This document shows positions 16,608 through 29,968 of a stretch of 64,000 nt of DNA, piece by piece. The DNA comes from Erysipelothrix sp. HDW6C (GTDB lineage: Bacteria; Bacillota_I; Bacilli_A; Erysipelotrichales; Erysipelotrichaceae). Position 1 is the stretch's first letter. Every line of letters begins with the position of its first letter. The DNA is taken from NCBI RefSeq assembly GCF_011299615.1, contig NZ_CP049861.1, positions 1,054,001 through 1,118,000 of the forward strand, read 5' to 3'. The notes beneath the pieces are model-generated. The model was given only the letters and a program-made list of their open reading frames with translations, had not been told where the DNA came from and made no database searches. The position numbers were made by a program, and so were the translations under genes.

Positions 16608-17245
16608 GTATCGGGCGTATGACTGTTAAAGGTCATGCGCTCTTTTGTTGTTGGGTGTTCAAATGTCAATGCAGTAGCCCATAATGCAATTTGCTGGCCT
16701 GGCTTCGATGTTGTGTTGTAGCGCGCATCACCCCATAATGCATGATTGCGAGATGCGAATTGGACGCGAATTTGGTGAGAACGCCCTGTAATGAGCTTGA
16801 TTGTGACCCGTGATAGATTCTCATTTGGATAAAATTGTGCATCAAGGATGTGCAGTTCAGCATGTTTGGCATCGGGGAAATCCTTTGCAACAGTCCGAGA
16901 CATATTTGTCTTTTTATTTTTCACCATATAGTCATGATAACGGGCAACTTCAACATATCCTGTCGCAATTGCAGTGTAGGTTTTATCGAGCTTCCGGGTT
17001 CGAACTTGATCGCTCAGACGGCTCGCTGCCTTCGATGTCTTTGCAAACACCATAACACCACCAACAGGTCGGTCAAGGCGGTGTACAAGCCCTACAAAAA
17101 CATTACCTGGTTTCTCATATGTCACACGAATATATTCGCGGACTTCACTGAGTAAGTCCAAATCACCCGAGCTATCTTCTTGCGTCGGTTGGTTGGGCTT
17201 TTTTTCAACAACGATAATGTGATTATCCTCAAAATAAATCTTCAC
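16586..17245 (-). CDS. RluA-family pseudouridine synthase (no S4 domain)
   Basis: A 219-residue synthase that consists of the catalytic domain only. H-R-L-D-R-P-V-G-G-V-M-V-F-A-K holds the catalytic Asp, and T-G-R-S-H-Q-I-R-V-Q-F-A-S follows. It lacks the N-terminal S4 domain present in the other pseudouridine synthase of this window, so it probably has a different RNA target. It overlaps the end of the methyltransferase gene by 17 bases, making a likely three-gene RNA-modification operon. Confidence 0.9.
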   Translation of the reverse strand: MKIYFEDNHIIVVEKKPNQPTQEDSSGDLDLLSEVREYIRVTYEKPGNVFVGLVHRLDRPVGGVMVFAKTSKAASRLSDQVRTRKLDKTYTAIATGYVEVARYHDYMVKNKKTNMSRTVAKDFPDAKHAELHILDAQFYPNENLSRVTIKLITGRSHQIRVQFASRNHALWGDARYNTTSKPGQQIALWATALTFEHPTTKERMTFNSHTPDTYPFTLR

Positions 17246-18089
17246 GATAGCACCACCTTGTTGTTACACCACAGTTTAGTTTTTGTTGCATCGTAGTGAT
17301 GGGCAAACCAATCTCTTCACTGTGAATGTGTGCAGGAAAACCTGTATTGTTTAATGCATTTTGTAATGTAAAATGAACCCGCTTTGGTTCAAGATTTGTT
17401 GTGTAGGTATTGATGACCATAAAGAGTGCTTCGGGGTCAAGTATCGCCAATGCAGCTTCCATAAGCGGTTGAAGTTGGTTCTCAATTTTCCAACGTTCCC
17501 CCTTGGGGCCACGGCCGTAACTGGGCGGATCCATAATAATGCCATGATACGTACGACCACGTCGTTTCTCACGTTCTAAAAACTTCATGACATCTTCAGT
17601 GATGGTGCGAATTTTCTTGTCACCTAAATCATTCAATGCGACGTTTTCTTGTGCCCACTCATTTAAAGATTTTAACGCATCGATATGAACGACTTCTTCG
17701 ACATTATCCTCCATTGCACAAGCAATCGTCGCACCCCCTGTGTATCCAAATAAGTTAAGAATACGTAAAGGTTTCTCGCTTGTTTGAATAACGGTACGCA
17801 TCCAATCCCAGTTTACAGCCTGCTCAGGAAAGATTCCTGTGTGTTTAAACGTGGTTGGGCGGACAAGAAATGATAAATCTTTGTAGCGAATAGTCCAATC
17901 GGTTGGAAGCTTCTTATAGAATCTCCAAGTTTCATTGAATGCAGCATCAACGTGCATTTGTGGTGCCATCGGAGCCCATGTTGCCACCGGCTCTGGGCGT
18001 TTCAGTGTAATATCATTGTAGCGTTCAATCTTGGTTCCGTTTCCGGCATCGATGACTTCAAAGTCACGCCAGTCATTTGTAAATCTCAT
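17229..18089 (-). CDS. Class I SAM-dependent RNA methyltransferase (COG1092-like)
   Basis: A 286-residue methyltransferase of the RlmI/YccW-like group, which methylates rRNA cytosines. The SAM-binding loop N-L-F-G-Y-T-G-G-A-T is near residue 115, and the catalytic motif I-M-D-P-P-S-Y-G-R-G follows near 193. An N-terminal PUA domain is not evident, so the exact rRNA target is uncertain. The start at 18089 is chosen because it overlaps the stop of the upstream small gene (TGATG), a sign of translational coupling. Longer in-frame starts up to 18161 would lie inside that gene. Confidence 0.85.
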   Translation of the reverse strand: MRFTNDWRDFEVIDAGNGTKIERYNDITLKRPEPVATWAPMAPQMHVDAAFNETWRFYKKLPTDWTIRYKDLSFLVRPTTFKHTGIFPEQAVNWDWMRTVIQTSEKPLRILNLFGYTGGATIACAMEDNVEEVVHIDALKSLNEWAQENVALNDLGDKKIRTITEDVMKFLEREKRRGRTYHGIIMDPPSYGRGPKGERWKIENQLQPLMEAALAILDPEALFMVINTYTTNLEPKRVHFTLQNALNNTGFPAHIHSEEIGLPITTMQQKLNCGVTTRWCYREDLF

Positions 18090-18415
18090 CAGTTTTCCTC
18101 GGTATCTAAGAGTTGTTGGTGTGTTTGTTGGGGTTCGTAGGATGTTTGGTAATATGCGCAATCGTCGTGAATATATAAGTCATACGACGTGTCTACGTGA
18201 TAGTCTCCCACCATGACAGTGGTGTTTCCTTTTCTGAATTGAACGGAATCCGTTTGAAATCCATAGTTAATTAAAGTTTCAGAAAGCATGGGTGTTTGGT
18301 CCATTGGTATGTAAAGGGCACTAGTATTGCCGCCATCATACGATAAAACGGGAATCACCATGTAAGCTTCATTCAAAAACTGAGTAATTGCGATAAAATC
18401 TGGAAAGTTTTCCAT
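18089..18415 (-). CDS. Small protein of unknown function
   Basis: A 108-residue protein I do not recognise. It is acidic, probably alpha/beta, with no membrane segment and no cysteine motif. The ATG at 18415 has GAGG 6 bases upstream; a GTG at 18454 would add 13 residues but has no ribosome site. It is translationally coupled to the RNA methyltransferase and heads the RNA-modification operon, so an accessory role there is possible but only inferred. Confidence 0.6.
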   Translation of the reverse strand: MENFPDFIAITQFLNEAYMVIPVLSYDGGNTSALYIPMDQTPMLSETLINYGFQTDSVQFRKGNTTVMVGDYHVDTSYDLYIHDDCAYYQTSYEPQQTHQQLLDTEEN

Positions 18416-18519
18416 ACGAACCTCACTCTCTTGGATACTATTATAAAGTATCACTGCATGCTTCGCAATTTAAGTCTTCTTTATATAGAAATCTCACAAT
18501 GAAAGAGGGGTCTCTATGG

Positions 18520-18525
18520 TATAAT
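18520..18525 (+). promoter_or_regulatory. Extended -10 promoter of the pcrA operon
   Basis: TGGTATAAT ends 15 bases before the ATG at 18541. No clear -35 is present. The position excludes the earlier in-frame ATG at 18499 as a start. Confidence 0.6.
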
Positions 18526-18540
18526 ATTGACGGTGATAAA

Positions 18541-23815
<5,275 letters not shown>

Positions 23816-23823
23816 GAGGCAAT

Positions 23824-24120
23824 ATGAAATCGTTAGATAAAGATACAATTACAAAACTTGCATCTGATTTAATGTTAGAACTTACTGACACTGAAACAGC
23901 GCAAATTGAAAAAGATGCTGTGCTTTTTGCACAGCAGGTTGCAGCCTTGCATCATATTGATACTGCAGGTGTCACGCCGATGTCTTACCCTTTTGAGGAA
24001 GAAACACAATGGCTTCGTGATGATGTCGCCAATCATGTGATTTCACAAGAACTGGCGTTTGAGAATGCACCACGCATTGAAGGTGACTATTTTGAGATTG
24101 TGAAGGTGGTTAATAAGTAA
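23824..24120 (+). CDS. gatC: Asp-tRNA(Asn)/Glu-tRNA(Gln) amidotransferase subunit C
   Basis: The 98-residue small subunit that holds GatA and GatB together in the amidotransferase making Gln-tRNA(Gln) and Asn-tRNA(Asn). The helical N-terminus, the H-H-I-D-T-A-G-V-T-P-M segment and the L-R-D-D motif are typical. AGGAGG lies before the ATG. Its stop overlaps the gatA start (TAATG). Confidence 0.93.
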   Translation: MKSLDKDTITKLASDLMLELTDTETAQIEKDAVLFAQQVAALHHIDTAGVTPMSYPFEEETQWLRDDVANHVISQELAFENAPRIEGDYFEIVKVVNK

Positions 24121-25460
24121 TGAATACAAAAATTGATGAACTAAAAAAAATAAATGCATCACTAAATGCAGTCGTAAGTTTTGTAGAACCCAATCTCGGG
24201 GGAACAGGTAAAATATCCGGATGGGATATTGCACTTAAAGATAATTTCAACATGGTTGGCACATTGACAACTGCAAGTTGTAATTTATTGAGTAATCATA
24301 AATCAATTTACAATGCCCATGCGGTTGATCGCATGTTGGCTGAAGGTGCTGTTGTTCTTGCAAAGACATCAATGGATGAACTTGGGATGGGTGGTACAAA
24401 CTTATCCGCAGTAACTGGACCTGTTAAAAATCCATACGATGCAACCCGCATTTCAGGTGGATCTTCAGGTGGGAGTGCGGCGCTTGTTGGTGCTCGCGCG
24501 ATTCGTGTTGCAATGGGTTCTGATACGGGTGATAGTGTTCGCAAACCGGCCGCTTTCTGTGGTGCGGTAGGAGTGAAACCGACATACGGTCGTATTTCGC
24601 GATACGGTGTTATCCCATACGCATCCTCTTTGGACCATGTTGGATATTTTACACAAAATATTGCCGATGCTGCGGTCATGTTGGAAGTCTTAGCAGGGCG
24701 TGATGATCGTGATATGACAAGCTCATTCGCACCTGTTGATACATACAGTGAAAATCTTACGATGGATTTAAAAGGAAAACGTATCGGTGTGTTTAAAAGT
24801 GTTCATGATACCATCAGTAACACAGCGTTTACCGATGCATTTGCTGCTTTCGCAAAACACGTGGAGGCACAAGGTGCCATCCTTGTTGAAAAAGAAATGG
24901 ACTTGGAATTGCTGCGTGCAGTACTGCCGGTTTATAGTGTCATTTCAAATTCAGAAGCTGTTGCTAACCATGCAAATCTTGATGGTGTGCGTTATGGATT
25001 ATCACAAGATGGAGAAACACTCGAAGAAATCATGAAACGTACACGAACCAATGGATTCAGTTCAATGATTAAGAAACGCTTTGTATACGGTGCGTATGCT
25101 TTGGATGACATTCATCAAGAAGAAGTATTTAACCAAGCAAAACGTGTCCGTCGCGTTATTGTTGATGCATACCGCTCATTATTCGCCGATGTTGATGCGA
25201 TGGTAGTATTGGCGTCAGGTCAAATTGCACCCAAAATTGAAGGACCCTTTATGGACGAATCCAGCGATGAATATCTCATTGCTGAAAATCACATGGTTAT
25301 CAATAACTTTGCAGGATTCCCAAGTTTAACATTGCCTTTAGGTCTTGTAGAAGGAATGCCAATTGGTCTGAATGTTACGACCCTTCCATTTACGGAATCA
25401 ACCATGTTCGCATATGCTCATGAATTTGAGAAACTTATTAATTGGAAAGGAGCCTTCTAA
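24120..25460 (+). CDS. gatA: Asp-tRNA(Asn)/Glu-tRNA(Gln) amidotransferase subunit A
   Basis: The glutaminase/amidase subunit. The amidase signature is complete: the catalytic Lys segment near residue 39, then G-G-S-S-G-G-S-A-A near 117, with the Ser-cis-Ser pair continuing in T-G-D-S-V-R-K-P-A. Most bacteria have T-G-G-S at that last site; the Asp form resembles what I recall from mollicutes. The 446 residues are shorter than the usual 485. It is translationally coupled to gatC and gatB by one-base overlaps. Confidence 0.95.
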   Translation: MNTKIDELKKINASLNAVVSFVEPNLGGTGKISGWDIALKDNFNMVGTLTTASCNLLSNHKSIYNAHAVDRMLAEGAVVLAKTSMDELGMGGTNLSAVTGPVKNPYDATRISGGSSGGSAALVGARAIRVAMGSDTGDSVRKPAAFCGAVGVKPTYGRISRYGVIPYASSLDHVGYFTQNIADAAVMLEVLAGRDDRDMTSSFAPVDTYSENLTMDLKGKRIGVFKSVHDTISNTAFTDAFAAFAKHVEAQGAILVEKEMDLELLRAVLPVYSVISNSEAVANHANLDGVRYGLSQDGETLEEIMKRTRTNGFSSMIKKRFVYGAYALDDIHQEEVFNQAKRVRRVIVDAYRSLFADVDAMVVLASGQIAPKIEGPFMDESSDEYLIAENHMVINNFAGFPSLTLPLGLVEGMPIGLNVTTLPFTESTMFAYAHEFEKLINWKGAF

Positions 25461-26878
25461 TGAATTACGAAGCAGTGATTGGAATTGAGATTCATTGTGA
25501 GCTCAAAACAGAAACTAAAATGTTTTCCGGGGCACCCCTTGGATATGGACAGCGTCCAAATACGGCAATTAACGAAATTGACATTAGTATGCCAGGAACC
25601 CTTCCTCAAGTTAACAAGCAAGCTGTTGCACATGGTGTGAAACTTGCCCAGGCTTTGAATTGTGATATTGATACACTGGTACGGTTCGATCGTAAAAACT
25701 ATTTTTATTCAGATCTTCCTAAAGGCTATCAAATCACGCAACAATTCTACCCGTTAGGTCGTGATGGATTGTTTAATATTTTGGTTAATGATGACATCAA
25801 AACAGTTCGCATTAATCGCCTTCACATGGAAGAAGATACGGCCAAACAATTTCATGAAGGTGAAAATACGCTGATTGATTTCAATCGCGCTGGAACGCCT
25901 CTTTTAGAAATTGTTACGGAGGCTGACTTTAGAACTGGTGAAGAAGCAGCAGCTTACGTTGACGCATTGAGGTTGTTAGTGGTTTATCTGGGAATATCGG
26001 ATGGTCGCATGGATGAAGGATCGTTGCGATGTGATGTTAACATTTCAATTCGGCCCGTGGGTCAAGAAGCATTTGGTACAAAAGTTGAAATCAAGAATCT
26101 CAACTCAATTAGTAACGTTCAAAAGTCAATTGAATACGAAATCAAACGTCAAACAGAAGTTGTTGAAAGTGGCGAAGCAGTCATTACAGAAACACGTCGT
26201 TTTGATGAAAAGCATCAATCAACGGTATCGATGCGTGTGAAAGAATCGGTTGTCGATTATCGCTACTTTGTAGAGCCCAACATCGCTCCAATTCGATTGG
26301 GAGCAGGGATTATGGACCAACAAGAGATTGAGCTACCAGTCGCTCGTATTATGCGTTACAACGAGTCTTTGGGTTTGAGTATGTATGATGCCAGTGTTTT
26401 GGTAAAAAACAAGGAACTTACAGACTATTTTGAACTGTTAATTCAAGATACATCGGAGTACAAGCTCGTTGTAAACTGGCTGACGCAAGATATTCTTTCG
26501 GTTTTAGACAAGAAAGAAGGTCGCCCATTCGAAGTATGGATTCAACCCAAGTATTTTATCGAGCTCATCGATGCCATTAAAACAGATACAATTTCGTCAA
26601 AACAAGCGAAAGAGGTTTTTGCGAAAATGGTCGAAGGAGAATCTCCAAAAGCAGTCATTGAGAAGTCGGGCATGGTTCAGATTAACGATGAACCAACAAT
26701 TCTAGCGTGGATTGAAGAGGCGCTTGAAGCCAACCCACAAGTGATTGATGACTATCGTAATGGTTCAAATAAATCCCTTAAATTCGTTGTCGGTCAAGTT
26801 ATGAAGTTGTCGAAGGGTCAAGTAAACCCTCGCATCGCAAATGAACTTGTTGTGCGTACGCTTGATAAGAAGATTTAA
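25460..26878 (+). CDS. gatB: Asp-tRNA(Asn)/Glu-tRNA(Gln) amidotransferase subunit B
   Basis: The 472-residue subunit that binds and phosphorylates the mischarged tRNA end and receives ammonia from GatA. The start G-I-E-I-H-C-E-L, the D-I-S-M-P-G-T-L-P segment, F-D-R-K-N-Y-F-Y-S-D-L-P-K-G-Y and the C-terminal YqeY-like helical domain are all present. The ATG overlaps the gatA stop (TAATG) and has AAAGGAG upstream; the longer frame from 25442 is not needed. It ends the core operon. Confidence 0.96.
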   Translation: MNYEAVIGIEIHCELKTETKMFSGAPLGYGQRPNTAINEIDISMPGTLPQVNKQAVAHGVKLAQALNCDIDTLVRFDRKNYFYSDLPKGYQITQQFYPLGRDGLFNILVNDDIKTVRINRLHMEEDTAKQFHEGENTLIDFNRAGTPLLEIVTEADFRTGEEAAAYVDALRLLVVYLGISDGRMDEGSLRCDVNISIRPVGQEAFGTKVEIKNLNSISNVQKSIEYEIKRQTEVVESGEAVITETRRFDEKHQSTVSMRVKESVVDYRYFVEPNIAPIRLGAGIMDQQEIELPVARIMRYNESLGLSMYDASVLVKNKELTDYFELLIQDTSEYKLVVNWLTQDILSVLDKKEGRPFEVWIQPKYFIELIDAIKTDTISSKQAKEVFAKMVEGESPKAVIEKSGMVQINDEPTILAWIEEALEANPQVIDDYRNGSNKSLKFVVGQVMKLSKGQVNPRIANELVVRTLDKKI

Positions 26879-26913
26879 ATAATATACAATTTACACGTAC
26901 AAGGAGGATCGAG

Positions 26914-27594
26914 ATGACAACAAAACAAGATCCAAAAAAAGTAAACACAAAAACTAAAAACAAAAATAAAAAACGTGATTGGTCATTTTATGCCATAATC
27001 GTCTGTTCAATTCTACTTTTAATTCCAGCAGTATTTCTTGGTTATAATATCTTGCAAGCGACTAAAGGAACAGGGAAACCCTTGTTTGGTCATCGCTTTG
27101 ATGGAGATTTAGAACCGAAGATTGATGATGCGAAACTAGCAGCTATTAATGAGAAAATAAAAGGAGTTGCCCATGTTGAAACAGTCTCAAGTGATGTTAA
27201 ATCCGCTACAGTTCGTTTCACAGTGAAAGTTGCTGAAACCACAGAGAAAGACGCATATCCAGAAATTGCGAATGCAATCTATGAAGTGATTACTGCCGAC
27301 TTGCCTGTTGATCAATACTTTAAGCGCACGGATACTCAGAAGATGTACGATGTGGAAATTAATGTCTACAATATCTTGACACCAACTGAAGCACAACGTC
27401 CGAATTTCCTTTATTATCTCTTTAACAAAAATTCAAATGTTGAAGAAGCGATTGGGAACTTTGTCTCAGAACCACTCTCACCAGAACTTGTTGAGAAGTT
27501 GATTGCCGCTGAACAAAAAGCCGATGAAAAACCTGAAACTACGCCATCAGAAGAAACTCCTGAAGGTGAAGCAGAAGGCGAAACTACCGAATAA
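26914..27594 (+). CDS. Membrane-anchored protein of unknown function with acidic tail
   Basis: A 226-residue protein I do not recognise. A strongly basic N-terminus of about 20 residues is followed by one membrane helix (about 25-45), so the rest should be outside the cell. The outer part is a small alpha/beta-looking domain up to about residue 195. It ends in a low-complexity tail rich in Glu, Pro, Thr and Gly. AAGGAGG lies before the ATG. It is 35 bases after gatB and may be the last gene of that transcript, before a terminator. Confidence 0.75.
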   Translation: MTTKQDPKKVNTKTKNKNKKRDWSFYAIIVCSILLLIPAVFLGYNILQATKGTGKPLFGHRFDGDLEPKIDDAKLAAINEKIKGVAHVETVSSDVKSATVRFTVKVAETTEKDAYPEIANAIYEVITADLPVDQYFKRTDTQKMYDVEINVYNILTPTEAQRPNFLYYLFNKNSNVEEAIGNFVSEPLSPELVEKLIAAEQKADEKPETTPSEETPEGEAEGETTE

Positions 27595-27601
27595 TCAAAA
27601 G

Positions 27602-27632
27602 AAAGTGACACTATTGTTATAGTCGTCACTTT
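27602..27632 (+). terminator. Terminator after the pcrA-gatCAB region
   Basis: AAGTGACACTAT and ATAGTCGTCACTT pair with one mismatch, followed by a T-run. Confidence 0.85.
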
Positions 27633-27652
27633 TTCTTGTGGTAAACTAATAG

Positions 27653-28834
27653 ATGATGAATCCATTACGCATACACATGCAGCGCGTGATCAGCACTCTT
27701 AAAGAATATCAATTGTTTCTTTTGATTTTCATGCTGTTCTTGCCAAATTATCTCATGTATCCGGCACTTATAGTTGGCGGAGTTTTCATATTCTACGAAC
27801 TCATCAAATATCGTGATGTAAAGTGGTCATTTATTTGGTTGCTCGTTGTGTACGTATTGATCGTAGCGTGGCTCAATAACAATGTTCTGGGAATTGTTGC
27901 AGGATTATTCCTTTTATACCTTATTGCCTATGTAGCCGCCATCAAGCGTCGTATGACGCCGCGAAATTACATGAAGTTGCAGTATTATATTGTTTGGAGC
28001 TCGTTGTTCAATTTTTTCTTTATATTTATTCGTTTTCGACCACAGTGGTTTGAGGATATCCTGGCCGCTATTATGAAGTTTTTAAATATTGGACATTTGC
28101 CAGCGTGGCAACTACCCTATTATGGTCAGGGATATTTCCGTGCTTATTCGACATTTGATAATCCGAATTTTTATGCGTTCATTCTGCTCATTGTATTGTT
28201 AGTTTGTTTTAACCAATTACAGTTCCAACTTACCTTTAAGAATTACAAACTATTTTCATTTTATGCAGGTGCTTTTATTATTAATACCTATGCATTGTTA
28301 CTGACGGGAACACGATCAATCCTTTTTGCTTTAGCAATTGGTCTTGTCGTCATTATCCTTGTCCAAAGGAAGTGGCTCCAGCTGAAGATACTAATCCTTT
28401 TGGGTGCGTTGGCAGGAATCTTTATCCTAACCAACCCATCTGTGTTTCCGCGGTTTATGCAGGTTGCAGAGCACTCATCCATACGCTTCAATATATGGGA
28501 AAACGCATTGCATCAAATTAACAAGGAACCTTTATGGGGTAAAGGGCTTCTAACCTATGCATTTCTCTTTGATAATACCCATGCTCACAATATCTACATC
28601 GAAAGTTTCTTAAGTCTTGGTGTTGTTGGAACAATGCTTCTTGTGGCGTTTGTTATGGAACGGTTTTATGATATCTACAAAAATGCCTACTATCTTGATT
28701 ATCCATTGGCTCTCTCATTAATGGCAGCATTCTTCTTGTATGGAATCTTTGATGTACCAATCTATTACTTCCAAACAAGCTTGCTATTTGTTGCTGTATT
28801 CTGCATTCCAAATCGTAACAATAGCACTTCATAA
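27653..28834 (+). CDS. O-antigen ligase-like polysaccharide polymerase
   Basis: A 393-residue integral membrane protein with about ten helices, of the Wzy/WaaL O-antigen ligase-like superfamily. The family marker L-T-G-T-R-S near residue 220 is clear. The large outer loop with S-S-I-R-F-N-I-W-E-N-A and the H-A-H-N-I-Y-I-E motif (the conserved His region) follows. Such proteins polymerise or transfer undecaprenyl-linked glycans on the outer membrane face. No glycosyltransferase genes lie nearby, so the glycan is unknown. No strong ribosome site is visible. Confidence 0.85.
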   Translation: MMNPLRIHMQRVISTLKEYQLFLLIFMLFLPNYLMYPALIVGGVFIFYELIKYRDVKWSFIWLLVVYVLIVAWLNNNVLGIVAGLFLLYLIAYVAAIKRRMTPRNYMKLQYYIVWSSLFNFFFIFIRFRPQWFEDILAAIMKFLNIGHLPAWQLPYYGQGYFRAYSTFDNPNFYAFILLIVLLVCFNQLQFQLTFKNYKLFSFYAGAFIINTYALLLTGTRSILFALAIGLVVIILVQRKWLQLKILILLGALAGIFILTNPSVFPRFMQVAEHSSIRFNIWENALHQINKEPLWGKGLLTYAFLFDNTHAHNIYIESFLSLGVVGTMLLVAFVMERFYDIYKNAYYLDYPLALSLMAAFFLYGIFDVPIYYFQTSLLFVAVFCIPNRNNSTS

Positions 28835-28842
28835 GTTAATCG

Positions 28843-28880
28843 TAACCCATGCCCTTGAGAGCGGTATGGGTTCTTATTTT
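28843..28880 (+). terminator. Terminator of the polymerase gene
   Basis: AACCCATGCC pairs with GGTATGGGTT around a nine-base loop, followed by a T-rich stretch. Confidence 0.78.
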
Positions 28881-29020
28881 GTGTGAGAATAATCTCTTAA
28901 CTTAGACCGTATTATAGTCCTATATTAGACATTTTTTGATGGGATAAAATGTAATATTAGCCACTTAAAAGCCGTTCTCGTACAACTTTCACAAAAAAGA
29001 CATTTATTTCAATAAAAGGC

Positions 29021-29049
29021 TTGCGTTAGATAATGTTGTATGGTATATT
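29021..29049 (+). promoter_or_regulatory. Promoter of the first tRNA-Asn/tRNA-Glu set
   Basis: TTGCGT, a 17-base spacer and the extended -10 TGGTATATT lie directly before the tRNA. The same -10 region recurs upstream of the second tRNA-Asn. Confidence 0.7.
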
Positions 29050-29064
29050 TTATAAGCGCTTGAT

Positions 29065-29140
29065 GCTTGTTTAGCTCAGTAGGTAGAGCAATTGGCTGTT
29101 AACCAATGGGTCGTAGGTTCGAGTCCTACAACAAGCGCCA
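29065..29140 (+). tRNA. tRNA-Asn (GUU), copy 1
   Basis: A 76-base cloverleaf. Acceptor GCTTGTT pairs with AACAAGC, the anticodon loop is C-T-G-T-T-A-A with anticodon GTT, the T-arm is G-G-T-T-C-G-A and the 3' end carries an encoded CCA. It is identical to the copy at 29510. Confidence 0.97.
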
Positions 29141-29148
29141 TTATTTTT

Positions 29149-29224
29149 GGCCCGTTGGAGAAACGGTTAACTCACATGCCTTTCACGCATGCACTCACGG
29201 GTTCGAATCCCGTACGGGTCACCA
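29149..29224 (+). tRNA. tRNA-Glu (UUC), copy 1
   Basis: A 76-base tRNA. Acceptor GGCCCGT pairs with ACGGGTC, the anticodon loop C-T-T-T-C-A-C gives anticodon TTC, and CCA is encoded. It is 8 bases after tRNA-Asn and is surely co-transcribed with it. It is identical to the copy at 29774. Confidence 0.96.
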
Positions 29225-29239
29225 TACAATAAAACACAG

Positions 29240-29258
29240 GATGCTTCGGCATCTTTTT
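29240..29258 (+). terminator. Terminator of the first tRNA set
   Basis: GATGC-TTCG-GCATC is a stable tetraloop hairpin followed by five T. Confidence 0.88.
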
Positions 29259-29460
29259 ATTTTATCTATACAAACAACGGAATATTTTCGTACCTACAGA
29301 ACACAGTTTGGTTGCGTGCGCCCAATCAATATTGCTACACGTTTTGGATTAAATAATGGCTGGCGTTAGATTATGATTGCGAAAATTACTGCTTTGTAGA
29401 ATCACGATAATAGAATTGTCCAAACAATTGAAATTATGTCACCAAAATTGCTTTTTGATA

Positions 29461-29489
29461 TTGCACGGTTCGTGAATGTATGGTATATT
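29461..29489 (+). promoter_or_regulatory. Promoter of the second tRNA-Asn
   Basis: TTGCAC, a 17-base spacer and the extended -10 TGGTATATT. An 18-base block around the -10 (TGTATGGTATATTTTATA) is identical to the one before the first tRNA-Asn. Confidence 0.7.
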
Positions 29490-29509
29490 TTATAGGCGTT
29501 AAAAATACT

Positions 29510-29585
29510 GCTTGTTTAGCTCAGTAGGTAGAGCAATTGGCTGTTAACCAATGGGTCGTAGGTTCGAGTCCTACAACAAGCGCCA
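29510..29585 (+). tRNA. tRNA-Asn (GUU), copy 2
   Basis: Identical in sequence to the copy at 29065, with the same encoded CCA. Here it is followed by its own terminator rather than by tRNA-Glu. Confidence 0.97.
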
Positions 29586-29597
29586 TTTAACTATCAG

Positions 29598-29619
29598 ACT
29601 TCCTTAGGGAAGTTTTTCT
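29598..29619 (+). terminator. Terminator of the second tRNA-Asn
   Basis: ACTTCC-TTAG-GGAAGT hairpin followed by a T-run. Confidence 0.82.
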
Positions 29620-29693
29620 TTACGATCAAAGTCCCTTATAAGTACGTTTAAGAAAGTGTTTGTGAATTAATCTTATATTTTAAGCAAAAAGGC

Positions 29694-29722
29694 TTTACAT
29701 GCTAATTGTAAGTTGGTATAAT
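29694..29722 (+). promoter_or_regulatory. Promoter of the second tRNA-Glu
   Basis: TTTACA, a 17-base spacer and TATAAT with upstream TGG. It lies about 50 bases before the tRNA and gives it separate transcription. Confidence 0.65.
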
Positions 29723-29773
29723 ACAAAAGCAATCGGGAAAGGAATCGTAATTCTGGACTTAAGATTGGAAACT

Positions 29774-29849
29774 GGCCCGTTGGAGAAACGGTTAACTCAC
29801 ATGCCTTTCACGCATGCACTCACGGGTTCGAATCCCGTACGGGTCACCA
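29774..29849 (+). tRNA. tRNA-Glu (UUC), copy 2
   Basis: Identical in sequence to the copy at 29149, with encoded CCA. It has its own promoter and terminator. Confidence 0.96.
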
Positions 29850-29860
29850 TGATAAAATTC

Positions 29861-29890
29861 AAATCATCTCACACTGAGGTGATTTTTTTT
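29861..29890 (+). terminator. Terminator of the second tRNA-Glu
   Basis: AATCATCTC and GAGGTGATT form a hairpin followed by eight T. Confidence 0.85.
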
Positions 29891-29968
29891 GTATGTTTCG
29901 TCGTGTTATTTTATGGTAAAATAGATGCAATGGGAATGACATCCCACAATAGAATAAGAGGTGTGACA

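Noticed and set aside
24308-24679. 123-residue antisense frame in gatA
   Set aside because: It is a shadow of a well supported gene, with no ribosome site of its own.
29106-29369. 87-residue open frame over tRNA-Asn and tRNA-Glu
   Set aside because: It is the translation of the two tRNAs and of non-coding DNA.
29699-29968. Open frame extending the pepF gene 90 codons upstream
   Set aside because: It runs through the tRNA-Glu gene and its terminator. The start at 29969 has a ribosome site and fits the family N-terminus.
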